Source of the DNA: an uncultured Clostridia bacterium
Lineage (GTDB): Bacteria; Bacillota; Clostridia; Oscillospirales; Ruminococcaceae
Assembly (NCBI GenBank): GCA_947381875.1
Contig: CANCXY010000009.1
Location: forward strand, 1-27,076
DNA length: 27,076 nucleotides
Reading direction: 5' to 3'
Part shown: positions 14,445 through 21,305 of the stretch, in pieces
Layout of the letters: every line of letters starts with the position of its first letter
How positions within the stretch are numbered: position 1 is the stretch's first letter
Notes under the pieces: model-generated
Seen by the model: only the letters and a program-made list of their open reading frames with translations
Database searches by the model: none
What the model was told of the DNA's origin: nothing
Position numbers and translations under genes: made by a program

Positions 14445-14536
14445 CCAAAGGGCGCTGCCCTTTGGAATCCTGCCAGAGGCTCTGCCTCTGGACTCCGCCA
14501 AAGGGGCACAGCCCCTTTGGAAACCCATCTTGTTCC
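14445..14536 (-). repeat. R1 hairpin-string repeat, copy e
   Basis: Minus strand: flank GGAACAAGATGGGTTTCC (14519-14536), hairpin CCAAAGGGGC/GCCCCTTTGG with a TG-type loop (14498-14520), CCAGAGGC/GCCTCTGG (14473-14491), CCAAAGGGC/GCCCTTTGG (14445-14465). It begins 9 bases after the stop of the sigma operon and ends before its terminator. Confidence 0.92.
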
Positions 14537-14565
14537 AATCCCGATAGCCAATCTTATAGCAGAAA

Positions 14566-14610
14566 CCGGGACGCCCGTCTGACAGTTCAGCGGGCGTCCC
14601 GGATTTTTTA
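14566..14610 (+). terminator. Intrinsic terminator of the ECF sigma operon
   Basis: CCGGGACGCCCG (14566-14577) pairs perfectly with CGGGCGTCCCGG (14591-14602) around a 13-nt loop, followed by ATTTTTTA. It lies downstream of R1 copy e, so the R1 element would be inside the operon transcript's 3' untranslated region. Confidence 0.88.
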
Positions 14611-14631
14611 TATTTATGCGGATTTTTCCCG

Positions 14632-15045
14632 TCAGTCCTCCGCTGCTTCTTTCAGCGCCAGGAACCAGAAGACAAGCCCCGCGCCTGTCAGAAGGTGCCC
14701 GATGCCTGCGATGCCGGAAACAGCGGCGTCGGCACCGGTGGAGAGCGGGGTGTCCAGCACTTGCAGCACCCCGCGCACCAGGAGCATGGCGGCGGAAAGC
14801 ACAACGCCTAAGTTATACACAGGTAGGAAGGCGCGGAACAGTTTGCTTTGTTCCAGCGGGCAGGCGCGCGCAAATAGCGCCGTGAGCAGGAACATAACCA
14901 TACCAAGCATAAACAGGTGGGTGTGTACGCAGCGGAGCGTAGTCGGCCCGGTGTAGTCGCTGAATTTGGTGAACTCGCGGAAGAACACGCCACCCGCCAT
15001 AGCGGCGGCGGCATAAATAAAGGCGATATGTACATATTTTTTCAT
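14632..15045 (-). CDS. DUF2871 family membrane protein
   Basis: A 137-residue protein with four TM segments (about 5-22, 40-60, 72-92, 105-130) and conserved His residues in 'CVHTHLFMLGM', typical of DUF2871, a heme-copper-oxidase-like fold family of unknown function. The ATG at 15045 follows GAGGAGG at 7-nt spacing. It has its own promoter (TATAAT at 15073-15078). A perfect palindrome lies just upstream. Its function is not established. Confidence 0.85.
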   Translation of the reverse strand: MKKYVHIAFIYAAAAMAGGVFFREFTKFSDYTGPTTLRCVHTHLFMLGMVMFLLTALFARACPLEQSKLFRAFLPVYNLGVVLSAAMLLVRGVLQVLDTPLSTGADAAVSGIAGIGHLLTGAGLVFWFLALKEAAED

Positions 15046-15072
15046 TCAGCATCCTCCTCTTTTTTATAAATA

Positions 15073-15078
15073 ATTATA
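15073..15078 (-). promoter_or_regulatory. -10 element of the DUF2871 gene promoter
   Basis: Consensus TATAAT on the minus strand. The -35 is weak: GCATTT at 17 bp or TTGCAT at 19 bp. Both overlap the palindrome at 15090-15112, which would place a bound regulator on the -35. Confidence 0.55.
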
Positions 15079-15089
15079 CAAAACGGATT

Positions 15090-15112
15090 GGGCCAAAATG
15101 CAATTTTGGCCC
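15090..15112. promoter_or_regulatory. Perfect palindrome, candidate operator
   Basis: GGGCCAAAAT, centre GCA, ATTTTGGCCC: a 10-bp perfect inverted repeat overlapping the -35 region of the DUF2871 promoter. It does not match R1 or R2. No T-run follows, so it is more like a protein-binding site than a terminator. Confidence 0.5.
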
Positions 15113-15210
15113 TGTTAACGTTTCCGTCCACCCTTTTCACTGCGCCCGCAGGCGCGTCCATGCGGGCAACCGCCGCGCAGCGGCGGCTCTTAGCGAGTCG
15201 GAAAGGGTGG

Positions 15211-15238
15211 CGGAGTCCAGAGGGTGGCAGCCCTCTGG
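15211..15238 (+). repeat. R1-related single hairpin, copy f (degenerate)
   Basis: The R1 linker CGGAGT (15211-15216) is followed by one hairpin, CCAGAGGG/CCCTCTGG (15217-15238), with a longer loop. It is a remnant or shortened R1 in a divergent intergenic region. Confidence 0.65.
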
Positions 15239-15259
15239 GGGCAGTTTCCGCCAAGGTGA

Positions 15260-15288
15260 TTGACGGGACACGCATTTTACTGTATTAT
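15260..15288 (+). promoter_or_regulatory. Promoter of the amine-oxidase-like gene
   Basis: TTGACG (15260-15265), 17-bp spacer, TATTAT (15283-15288): five of six matches in each hexamer. The leader (about 100 nt) contains the R2 hairpin at 15344-15370. Confidence 0.65.
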
Positions 15289-15343
15289 ATGCGTATAGGC
15301 TTGAAGATAGCAGGGAATGGACTACACGAAAGGACATCCTATC

Positions 15344-15370
15344 ATTTCCCCGCCTGGAGGGCAGGGAAAT
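15344..15370 (+). repeat. R2 palindromic repeat, copy e
   Basis: ATTTCCCCGCC (15344-15354), loop TGGAG, GGCAGGGAAAT (15360-15370), followed by AAAGAAAAG. It is a shorter R2 placed right before the ribosome site of the amine-oxidase-like gene, where it could affect translation. Confidence 0.75.
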
Positions 15371-15392
15371 AAAGAAAAGAGATGACAGCAGT

Positions 15393-16751
15393 ATGGATGA
15401 AAAAGACCAGCGCATTTGCATTGTTGGCGCGGGGCCTGCGGGGTTGAGCGCGGCGATGTATCTGGAACAGAAAGGGTACACGAATTACACCATTTACGAA
15501 CAGAGCGGCCGGGTGGGCGGCAGGGCTTTTTCCCCTGTGATGAAGCTGCCGGACGGGACACAGCGTACCTTTGAAATGGGCGCGTCCCGGAGCTTTGGCC
15601 CGTCGCCCGCGCTGCGGGAGTGCGAAATGTTCGGCGGCGTTGGGCACGAGGACGGCCCTGTGACGTCATGGCGCGCGGTAAAGGAAAACGGCACCGAACC
15701 GCGTCAGCCGCTGTTTGCCAAACGGAAAAATGCCGCGAAGATCAACAAACTGGTGCAGGTGGTCGGAGCGAAGTACAAAGGGTACAATGTCACCGGGCAC
15801 CGGGGCGCGGCGCAGGGACGGTATGAGGGGCTGGCTGCGCCGGATGGCAGGCTGGAACGGGCGCGGGGCGTCAACCCGAACCTGAAGGACCTAACTTTGC
15901 CGTTCGCCGAATTTCTCAAACGGAACGACTGTGAGGAATCCGGGGAGTTCTGGCGGAACCTGTTTACGGCGTCCGGCAGGGGTTATTTTGACGAAATTCC
16001 AGCGGCCTATGTGCTGAAAACATTGAACGCCCCCGCTGTACAGCAATATTACGCCGGGGGCGGCGTGTGGACGTGGAAGGACGGCGCGCAGTCGATCTGG
16101 GAGAACGTCAACCGGCGGTTGCAGAACCCGGCGCATCTGAACAGCGAGGTCGTGAATATCGACCGCAAAGATTTGAACGTGTTCGTCACCGTGAACGGCA
16201 GGGCGGAGGCGTTTGACAAGCTCATCATTTGTACGCCGCTGCATACTTTCCTGGGCTACGGCAACCCGCGCCCCGACGAGGAGGCGCTGTTCAGCAAAAT
16301 TTTGTACAAGGTCTGCCTCACGGCGGCGGTGCGTGTTTCCGCCAGCCGCATGCCCGCGTCCTCGTATGTATTTTCAGAACACGGCGCGCCGGAGACGTGC
16401 GGGCGTCTGCTGGCGCTGGAACGCCGCTGGCCCGACGCGCCCGGACAGCCGCTCCTTGCCCGCGCGCTGTGCAGCCGCGACAACGCGCCCGGCGTATCGC
16501 TCCAGCAGGCGCGCGACGCGATGCTGCGGGATATCGCCGCCTGCGGATGCCCGGTGGAGGGTGTGGAAAGCGTACAGGATCAGGTCTGCTTTGCGCACAT
16601 TTCCCCCGCCGATTACGCCGCGGGCTGGTACGACGAGGTGGAGGCCCTGCAAGGCTGGGACAATACCTATTATGCGGGCGAGATCATGGCCTGCGGCAGC
16701 ATGGAGGCCGTAGCCGCCTACAGCCGGGAACTGGTGGAGCGCTTCTTTTAA
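15393..16751 (+). CDS. FAD-dependent amine oxidase/oxidoreductase-like protein
   Basis: A 452-residue flavoprotein with an N-terminal Rossmann dinucleotide-binding motif GAGPAGLSA (12-20), the GRVGGR segment (39-44) characteristic of the flavin-containing amine oxidase superfamily, and a C-terminal YYAGEIMACGSMEA segment that closes the FAD site. No signal peptide, so cytoplasmic. The substrate is unknown; relatives act on amines, carotenoids, protoporphyrinogen or amino-acid-derived natural products. The ATG at 15393 has only a weak purine-rich site (AAGAGA), and a hairpin sits just upstream. Monocistronic, with a hairpin terminator-like R2 copy after it. Confidence 0.82.
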   Translation: MDEKDQRICIVGAGPAGLSAAMYLEQKGYTNYTIYEQSGRVGGRAFSPVMKLPDGTQRTFEMGASRSFGPSPALRECEMFGGVGHEDGPVTSWRAVKENGTEPRQPLFAKRKNAAKINKLVQVVGAKYKGYNVTGHRGAAQGRYEGLAAPDGRLERARGVNPNLKDLTLPFAEFLKRNDCEESGEFWRNLFTASGRGYFDEIPAAYVLKTLNAPAVQQYYAGGGVWTWKDGAQSIWENVNRRLQNPAHLNSEVVNIDRKDLNVFVTVNGRAEAFDKLIICTPLHTFLGYGNPRPDEEALFSKILYKVCLTAAVRVSASRMPASSYVFSEHGAPETCGRLLALERRWPDAPGQPLLARALCSRDNAPGVSLQQARDAMLRDIAACGCPVEGVESVQDQVCFAHISPADYAAGWYDEVEALQGWDNTYYAGEIMACGSMEAVAAYSRELVERFF

Positions 16752-16770
16752 GTACATAAGAATTTCCCTG

Positions 16771-16795
16771 TTTCCCCGCCCTTCGGGCGGGGAAA
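16771..16795 (+). repeat. R2-type palindrome, copy f, possibly used as terminator
   Basis: TTTCCCCGCCC, loop TTC, GGGCGGGGAAA: a perfect 11-bp stem 19 bases after the amine-oxidase-like stop codon, followed by the moderately T-rich CAATCATTTGTTTT. It shares the R2 core but lacks the outer GTGTA/TACAC. It could terminate the upstream gene. Confidence 0.7.
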
Positions 16796-16816
16796 CAATC
16801 ATTTGTTTTCACCATA

Positions 16817-16925
16817 AAAAGGCTCGCCAAGGGTACACGCTAAGGAGCTTTTGTATCTTCCCCGCCCTGCGGACAGGGAAGATACGAAGATACCCCGTGC
16901 GGCGCGTACCCTCGACGGGCCTTTT
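16817..16925 (-). terminator. Long-stem terminator of the CNNM-type gene with nested R2 hairpin
   Basis: The 24-nt arms at 16817-16840 and 16902-16925 are complementary at 20 positions. On the minus-strand RNA three of the four remaining positions are G-U pairs; on the plus strand only one is. The minus-strand transcript would then continue with a T-rich run (complement of 16811-16820). The structure is about 100 nt downstream of the CNNM-type stop codon. R2 copy g sits inside the loop. Confidence 0.65.
16853..16885 (+). repeat. R2 palindromic repeat, copy g, inside a terminator loop
   Basis: GTATCTTCCC (16853-16862) and GGGAAGATAC (16876-16885) form a perfect 10-bp stem with an inner CCCTG/CAGGG-like part. 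Compared with copy c (GTATTTCCCC/GGGGAAATAC) both arms have changed together, a compensated substitution. Confidence 0.8.
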
Positions 16926-16932
16926 CCTTTTT

Positions 16933-17018
16933 GGAGCAGGATGGGTTTCCAAAGGGGCTGCGCCCCTTTGGCGGAGTCCAGAGGCAGCGCCTCTGGGCAG
17001 GTCCGGGCAGCAGCCCGG
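16933..17018 (+). repeat. R1 hairpin-string repeat, copy g
   Basis: Flank GGAGCAGGATGGGTTTCC (16933-16950), hairpins CCAAAGGGGC/GCCCCTTTGG (16949-16971), CCAGAGGC/GCCTCTGG (16978-16996), CCGGGC/GCCCGG with loop AGCA (17003-17018). Linker CGGAGT as in copy d. It lies between convergent genes and ends 6 bases before the CNNM-type stop codon. Confidence 0.93.
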
Positions 17019-17024
17019 CGGGGT

Positions 17025-18284
17025 TCAGGCGGTGCGTTTATGCACAGGCACGCGGATGAGCAGGCTGACGATGCGCGGGCCGGCGACGTGTTCAACTGTG
17101 ACGTGCAGGTCCCCATACTCGAAACTTTCGCCTGCCGCCGGGATATGTTCCAGGCATTCCAGCGCCCAGCCGCCCGCGCTGGAAAAATCGCCCTTCAGGT
17201 CCGGGCGCGGCAGTTCCAGCGCGTCAAAGAGGTCGTCTACATTGACGTCGGCGTCTACGCGGTACTGCCCCTCGCCGATTTTTTTGAGCAGCGTTTTTAC
17301 TTTGTCTGTCTCGTCGAAGATTTCGCCCACCAGTTCTTCCAAAATATCTTCCATTGTCACAAGGCCCAGCGTGCCGCCGTATTCGTCGGTGACAATCGCC
17401 ATCTGCTGGTTCTCGCGGCGGAACTCCGCCAGCAGCTCGTTGATGTGCTTCTGCCAGTACACCACCGGCACTTCCCGGCACAGCGTGCGCGCGTTAATCT
17501 GCTCATGCCGGGCCTGGCATACAAGCACGTCGCGGCTGTGCAGCATGCCGATAATGTGGTCGAGGCCGCCGTCGCATACGGGCAGGCGGCTGTGGCTGCT
17601 GGTGAGGAAGGTGTGCAGGATTTCCTCCGCTGGGGCGTCGGCCTCAATGGCGATGATGTCCACGCGCGGCACAAGGATCTCCTGCACGGTGATGTTGTCA
17701 AATTCAATGGCGCTCTGGATGATATTCGTCTCCTGCTCGCTCAGAACGCCCTGTTCCTCCACCGTGTCGATAAACGTTTTCAATTCATCTTCCGTGACGC
17801 TGGGGGCGGCCCCATCCTTTTTGCGGAAAGGCTTGCGCATCTGCACAAACAGCCAGACAAACGGGGAAAGCACGATGCGGATGGCCTGGAGCGGCGCGCG
17901 GACAGCTATGCTAATGGCCTCCGGGTTTTCCTTCGCAAAGCTCTTGGGCATAATCTCGCCGAAGATCAGGACAAGCAGCGTGAGTACGACAGTGGCGACA
18001 AGCGGCCCGTAGACAGGCCCAAGCAGCGCGGTAGCTACGATGGTAGCCAGCGAGGAAGCCGTGAGGTTGACGACGTTGTTGCCAATGAGAATCGCGGAGA
18101 GCATGCCGTCGAAGTCGTTCAGTTGGCGCAGTACGCCCGCCGCCTTTTTGTCGCCGCCCTCCGCGCGTGCGCGCAGGCGCAGGGTGTTGACGGAGGAGAG
18201 CGCCGTTTCACTGGCCGAAAAGAAAGCCGAGAGCAGCAGCAAAAGAAAAAGAACTACATATAGTCGGGGGTCAGGGGCGTCCAA
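17025..18284 (-). CDS. CNNM/CorC-HlyC family membrane protein (DUF21 + CBS pair)
   Basis: A 419-residue protein often annotated 'hemolysin'. The N-terminal DUF21/CNNM domain (about 1-150, four TM or re-entrant helices, motif FFSASETALSSVN and GEIMPKSFAKENP) is followed by tandem CBS domains (about 200-325) and a C-terminal CorC_HlyC domain (about 340-415). Family members are linked to Mg2+/divalent-cation export. The start is a TTG (18282-18284), the first start after an in-frame stop; the ribosome site is weak. It has its own extended -10 promoter upstream. Domains and length are normal. Confidence 0.9.
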   Translation of the reverse strand: MDAPDPRLYVVLFLLLLLSAFFSASETALSSVNTLRLRARAEGGDKKAAGVLRQLNDFDGMLSAILIGNNVVNLTASSLATIVATALLGPVYGPLVATVVLTLLVLIFGEIMPKSFAKENPEAISIAVRAPLQAIRIVLSPFVWLFVQMRKPFRKKDGAAPSVTEDELKTFIDTVEEQGVLSEQETNIIQSAIEFDNITVQEILVPRVDIIAIEADAPAEEILHTFLTSSHSRLPVCDGGLDHIIGMLHSRDVLVCQARHEQINARTLCREVPVVYWQKHINELLAEFRRENQQMAIVTDEYGGTLGLVTMEDILEELVGEIFDETDKVKTLLKKIGEGQYRVDADVNVDDLFDALELPRPDLKGDFSSAGGWALECLEHIPAAGESFEYGDLHVTVEHVAGPRIVSLLIRVPVHKRTA

Positions 18285-18325
18285 AAATCATCACATGCCT
18301 TTCTTTGTATAGTTGTGGTGAATAT

Positions 18326-18354
18326 ACTATACCAAGAATGTGAAAAAAATGCAA
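18326..18354 (-). promoter_or_regulatory. Promoter of the CNNM-type gene
   Basis: Minus strand: TTGCAT (18349-18354), 17-bp spacer, TATAGT (18326-18331) with a TGG extension directly before it. Transcription starts about 35 nt before the TTG start codon. Confidence 0.65.
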
Positions 18355-18531
18355 GCCCGCGGATACCACAACTGGGAACGATCTCTTTTGTGCAAAAAGG
18401 CGAGGGCCGCCGCAATCCCCGCGGCAGCCCTGTATGGTTTTCATGGGTATCCCGTCAGCGCGCGAACGCGGGCGTGTCGGGGCGTATCGCAGGTTTCGGC
18501 GCCTGCGGCAGGGTCAGGTATGCGACCTTCC

Positions 18532-20334
18532 TCATACAAGCATCAGCCCAAGGCCCCCCGCAATGGCGATGAGGAACGCCGGGTCGGTCAGCACGTCCGA
18601 GCCTGTCGCAAGCCCCGCAATCGTGCCGAGCGCGAACACCAGATTGATAGACTTGCGGCACCGGCCAAAGTAATCCATGCCGGCAAGCTCCGCGATTTCC
18701 TCCGCGCTCAGCAGCCCGTCGTCGCGCAGGCGCAGCGTATGTTCCCGCACCGCAAGCAGGAAATCCGCTGTGATGGCGGTATAGCCCGCGTTGTGCAGGA
18801 TGGCGACCGCGCCATCAACGTCGTTTTGTTTGCGCAGCTTCGCTACCAACGGCGCGTTCAGCGCCGAACGGACAAGCGCGTGGATCAGTTCGTATTCCGC
18901 TTGGGAGAAGATAATATCATGCATTTTCAGCTTCCGGGCGCAGTCGTCAAAATTTTCCGCGCACAGGATGGCGAGCATCCCGTCCCAATCCTGCGAAAGG
19001 GCCAGCAGGCGGTAGCTCTGTGTGAGCGCTTCTTCCGAAATGTTGGAAATGCCCGCCGTATGCAGCACCCGTTTGAGGTCATGGGGCGAGGACGCGGCGG
19101 CAACGGCGGCGATCAGGCCCTTGGCAGCCATAAAGCTCTCCGGCATCCCGGCGTCCCGCGCGGCGGCTGTAGCCTCCGCCTCTTTTGCGGCCAGGTACTC
19201 GGCCTCCGCGTCAGTCTGGCACGACATCTTTTCAGCATAATAATAGGCGTTGGGGTCGCCCGCTATCTGCATAGCTGTCGCCGCAAAGAGCAGCGAGGGA
19301 TCATAGGCCGCTTTTTCCACCAGCCCTTCCTCCACCAGCCAGCGCGCCATATCGCTTAGCGTCTCAGCATACGGGCGCGTGCGGTAGCCCAGCTCACGTT
19401 CTGCCTTGGAGTAATCGAACGTATTGTTGCGGTCGAGGTTATAGACGGAAAAATTTGTCATGAGCGGCTTTTTCACGGTTGCGGCGGCCTGCTTTTCCAT
19501 CTGCGCGGCCAGGTGGTACGCGAGGGAAATCGGCACATAGAACAGCGGCGTTTTGCAGCCACTTGCGTCGTGCAGCATGCTGCATACTTCCTTCAGCGTG
19601 ACTTCCTTATTGGCGAGAATATAACATTCACCCTTTTTCCCCTTGTCCGCCGCCGCGATGCAGCCGTGGGCGAGGTCGCGCACGTCGCACAGGTTGAACG
19701 AACCGGCCATGCCCACAGACATCTTGCCGTTCATAATCTCGATCACGGTCCCGGTCGTCTCGCCGATGGCGTAGTCTTTCGGCCCCAGGATGCCGCTGGG
19801 GTGGACGATGCAGGCGTTCAGCCCGCGCGTGCGGCAGGCATCCAGCACGGCCTGGGAGGCCAGCGCTTTCGACTGGCTGTAGCAGCCCACCTGTGTTTTC
19901 TCATCGATCGGCGTGAAGCTGTCCGCCTCGGCGATGGGCGTACCCTTCGGCAGTTCCTTGATTGCGCCCGTGGAGCTGACATACACCATCTTTTTGCATT
20001 CCGGGTGCGCGAGGCAGGCGTTAATCATATTCTTCGTGCCGCCGACGTTCACATCCATCAGCTTTTGATTGTATGCCGCGTTGGTGCTTACCATGCTGGC
20101 GCAGTGGATGACGACTGTTTCTGTGTCTTCGGGTACGGTGAAAAACTGTTTTAGCGACGCGGCGTCGCACAAATCGCCCCAGACGATCTCCACCGCCTCC
20201 GGGACGTACTTCGCCGATTTGTCCCCATTCAGTACCAGTGCGCGCACCTGCTCGCCGCGCTCCAACAGCTCGTCGCACACATGGCTGCCCAAAAAGCCCG
20301 CTGCGCCCGTCACTAAGTAGATTGTATGTTCCAT
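18532..20334 (-). CDS. NAD-dependent epimerase/dehydratase fused to Nif11-like helical repeats
   Basis: A 600-residue protein. Residues 1-345 form an extended short-chain dehydrogenase: TGAAGFLG nucleotide motif (9-16), conserved VSSTGA (119-124), catalytic Tyr152 and Lys156 (YSQSK), resembling nucleoside-diphosphate-sugar epimerases and dihydroflavonol-reductase-like enzymes. Residues 346-600 are not part of that family. About 405-555 contain three similar units starting near 407, 453 and 496; the last ends in LLSAEEIAELAG (541-552), which looks like a Nif11-type leader end. A hydrophobic tail follows (563-600), possibly membrane-inserting. The ATG at 20334 follows GGGAGG. The substrate is unknown, and the Nif11 comparison is by eye only. 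Confidence 0.8.
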   Translation of the reverse strand: MEHTIYLVTGAAGFLGSHVCDELLERGEQVRALVLNGDKSAKYVPEAVEIVWGDLCDAASLKQFFTVPEDTETVVIHCASMVSTNAAYNQKLMDVNVGGTKNMINACLAHPECKKMVYVSSTGAIKELPKGTPIAEADSFTPIDEKTQVGCYSQSKALASQAVLDACRTRGLNACIVHPSGILGPKDYAIGETTGTVIEIMNGKMSVGMAGSFNLCDVRDLAHGCIAAADKGKKGECYILANKEVTLKEVCSMLHDASGCKTPLFYVPISLAYHLAAQMEKQAAATVKKPLMTNFSVYNLDRNNTFDYSKAERELGYRTRPYAETLSDMARWLVEEGLVEKAAYDPSLLFAATAMQIAGDPNAYYYAEKMSCQTDAEAEYLAAKEAEATAAARDAGMPESFMAAKGLIAAVAAASSPHDLKRVLHTAGISNISEEALTQSYRLLALSQDWDGMLAILCAENFDDCARKLKMHDIIFSQAEYELIHALVRSALNAPLVAKLRKQNDVDGAVAILHNAGYTAITADFLLAVREHTLRLRDDGLLSAEEIAELAGMDYFGRCRKSINLVFALGTIAGLATGSDVLTDPAFLIAIAGGLGLMLV

Positions 20335-20347
20335 CGTTCATTTCCTC

Positions 20348-20360
20348 CCGGTATTACCGG
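20348..20360. promoter_or_regulatory. Small perfect palindrome in the epimerase gene leader
   Basis: CCGGTA, centre T, TACCGG: a perfect inverted repeat 14 bp upstream of the epimerase start codon, just before its ribosome site. It could be an operator or a leader hairpin. No good -35 was found for this gene; a TATGAT is present near 20392-20397 on the minus strand. Confidence 0.3.
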
Positions 20361-20579
20361 AGCGCCTTTGTGCCCCGGCTTTGATTTGTCCCTATCATAC
20401 CGCACCTCTGTTTGCGCTTCGTTTGAGAAATGTTTATGAAATATTAAACGGTGGTTTTTTCCTGTAGCGCCGCCGCTTTTTCCCCCTATCGTGATACAGT
20501 GCGCGGTAAAGTGACGCCCCGCCCTGCCAAATTAACAATTCTGAAACAAAACACAAACAAAAACCAGACAAAAGGGCGC

Positions 20580-20585
20580 TATACT
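20580..20585 (+). promoter_or_regulatory. -10 element of the two-component operon with ACAAA repeats upstream
   Basis: TATACT at 20580-20585 without a recognisable -35. Between 20533 and 20573 the pentamer ACAAA occurs four times. Direct repeats before a poor -35 are typical of promoters activated by OmpR-type regulators, so autoregulation by the encoded regulator is plausible. Confidence 0.4.
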
Positions 20586-20633
20586 GTTAAAAATATTTCC
20601 GTTGAAATCACATCAGCACGAGGAGAACAGGCT

Positions 20634-21305
20634 ATGATTCATATTTTAGTGGTAGATGACGACAAAGCCCTCTGCCGCACCGTCTGCACCTATCTGAACG
20701 ACTGCGGCTTTGCGGCGAAACCGGCATACAGCGTTCAGGAAGCCTATGAGGAGATGTATAACACACTGTATAATCTGATTATCTCCGACATCATGATGCC
20801 CGGCGTTGACGGCTTCGCGTTTGCCGAAAGCGTCCGGCGGGCCAATCAGCATATCCCCATCTTATTCACCTCCGCGCGCGACGACCTGCCCGCGAAGCAG
20901 AAGGGGTTCCGCATTGGCATTGACGACTATATGGTGAAGCCATTAGAGTTAGCCGAGCTTGAAATGCGGGTACGGGCGCTTTTGCGCAGGGCCAATATCG
21001 AGGCCGACCGACGCCTGACCGTCGGAAACCTGACGATGGACGCCGACGCGGTGAGCGCCCGGCTCAGCGGGGAGGAAATCGCCGTCACCACGCGGGAATT
21101 CAATATCCTGTATAAGCTGCTTTCCTACCCTAACAAGACCTTCTCCCGCGCGCAGTTGATGGATGAGTTCTGGGGCATGGAGAGTGAAACGAGCCTGCGC
21201 GCCGTCGACGTATACATCACAAAGCTGCGCGATAAATTTTCCGCCTGCGACGGGTTTGAAATACGCACTGTGCGGGGGTTGGGTTACAAGGCGGTGCTGA
21301 AATGA
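20634..21305 (+). CDS. OmpR/PhoB-family response regulator
   Basis: A 223-residue regulator. The receiver domain (1-115) has acidic pocket Asp8-Asp10, phospho-acceptor Asp52 (ISDIMMPG), Ser80 and Lys102. The winged-helix DNA-binding domain (about 125-222) ends in RTVRGLGYK, the typical wing. The start ATG 20634 follows AGGAG; the frame is open far upstream, but only this start has a ribosome site. Its stop overlaps the kinase start (ATGA, 4 bp), so the pair is translationally coupled. Confidence 0.95.
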   Translation: MIHILVVDDDKALCRTVCTYLNDCGFAAKPAYSVQEAYEEMYNTLYNLIISDIMMPGVDGFAFAESVRRANQHIPILFTSARDDLPAKQKGFRIGIDDYMVKPLELAELEMRVRALLRRANIEADRRLTVGNLTMDADAVSARLSGEEIAVTTREFNILYKLLSYPNKTFSRAQLMDEFWGMESETSLRAVDVYITKLRDKFSACDGFEIRTVRGLGYKAVLK

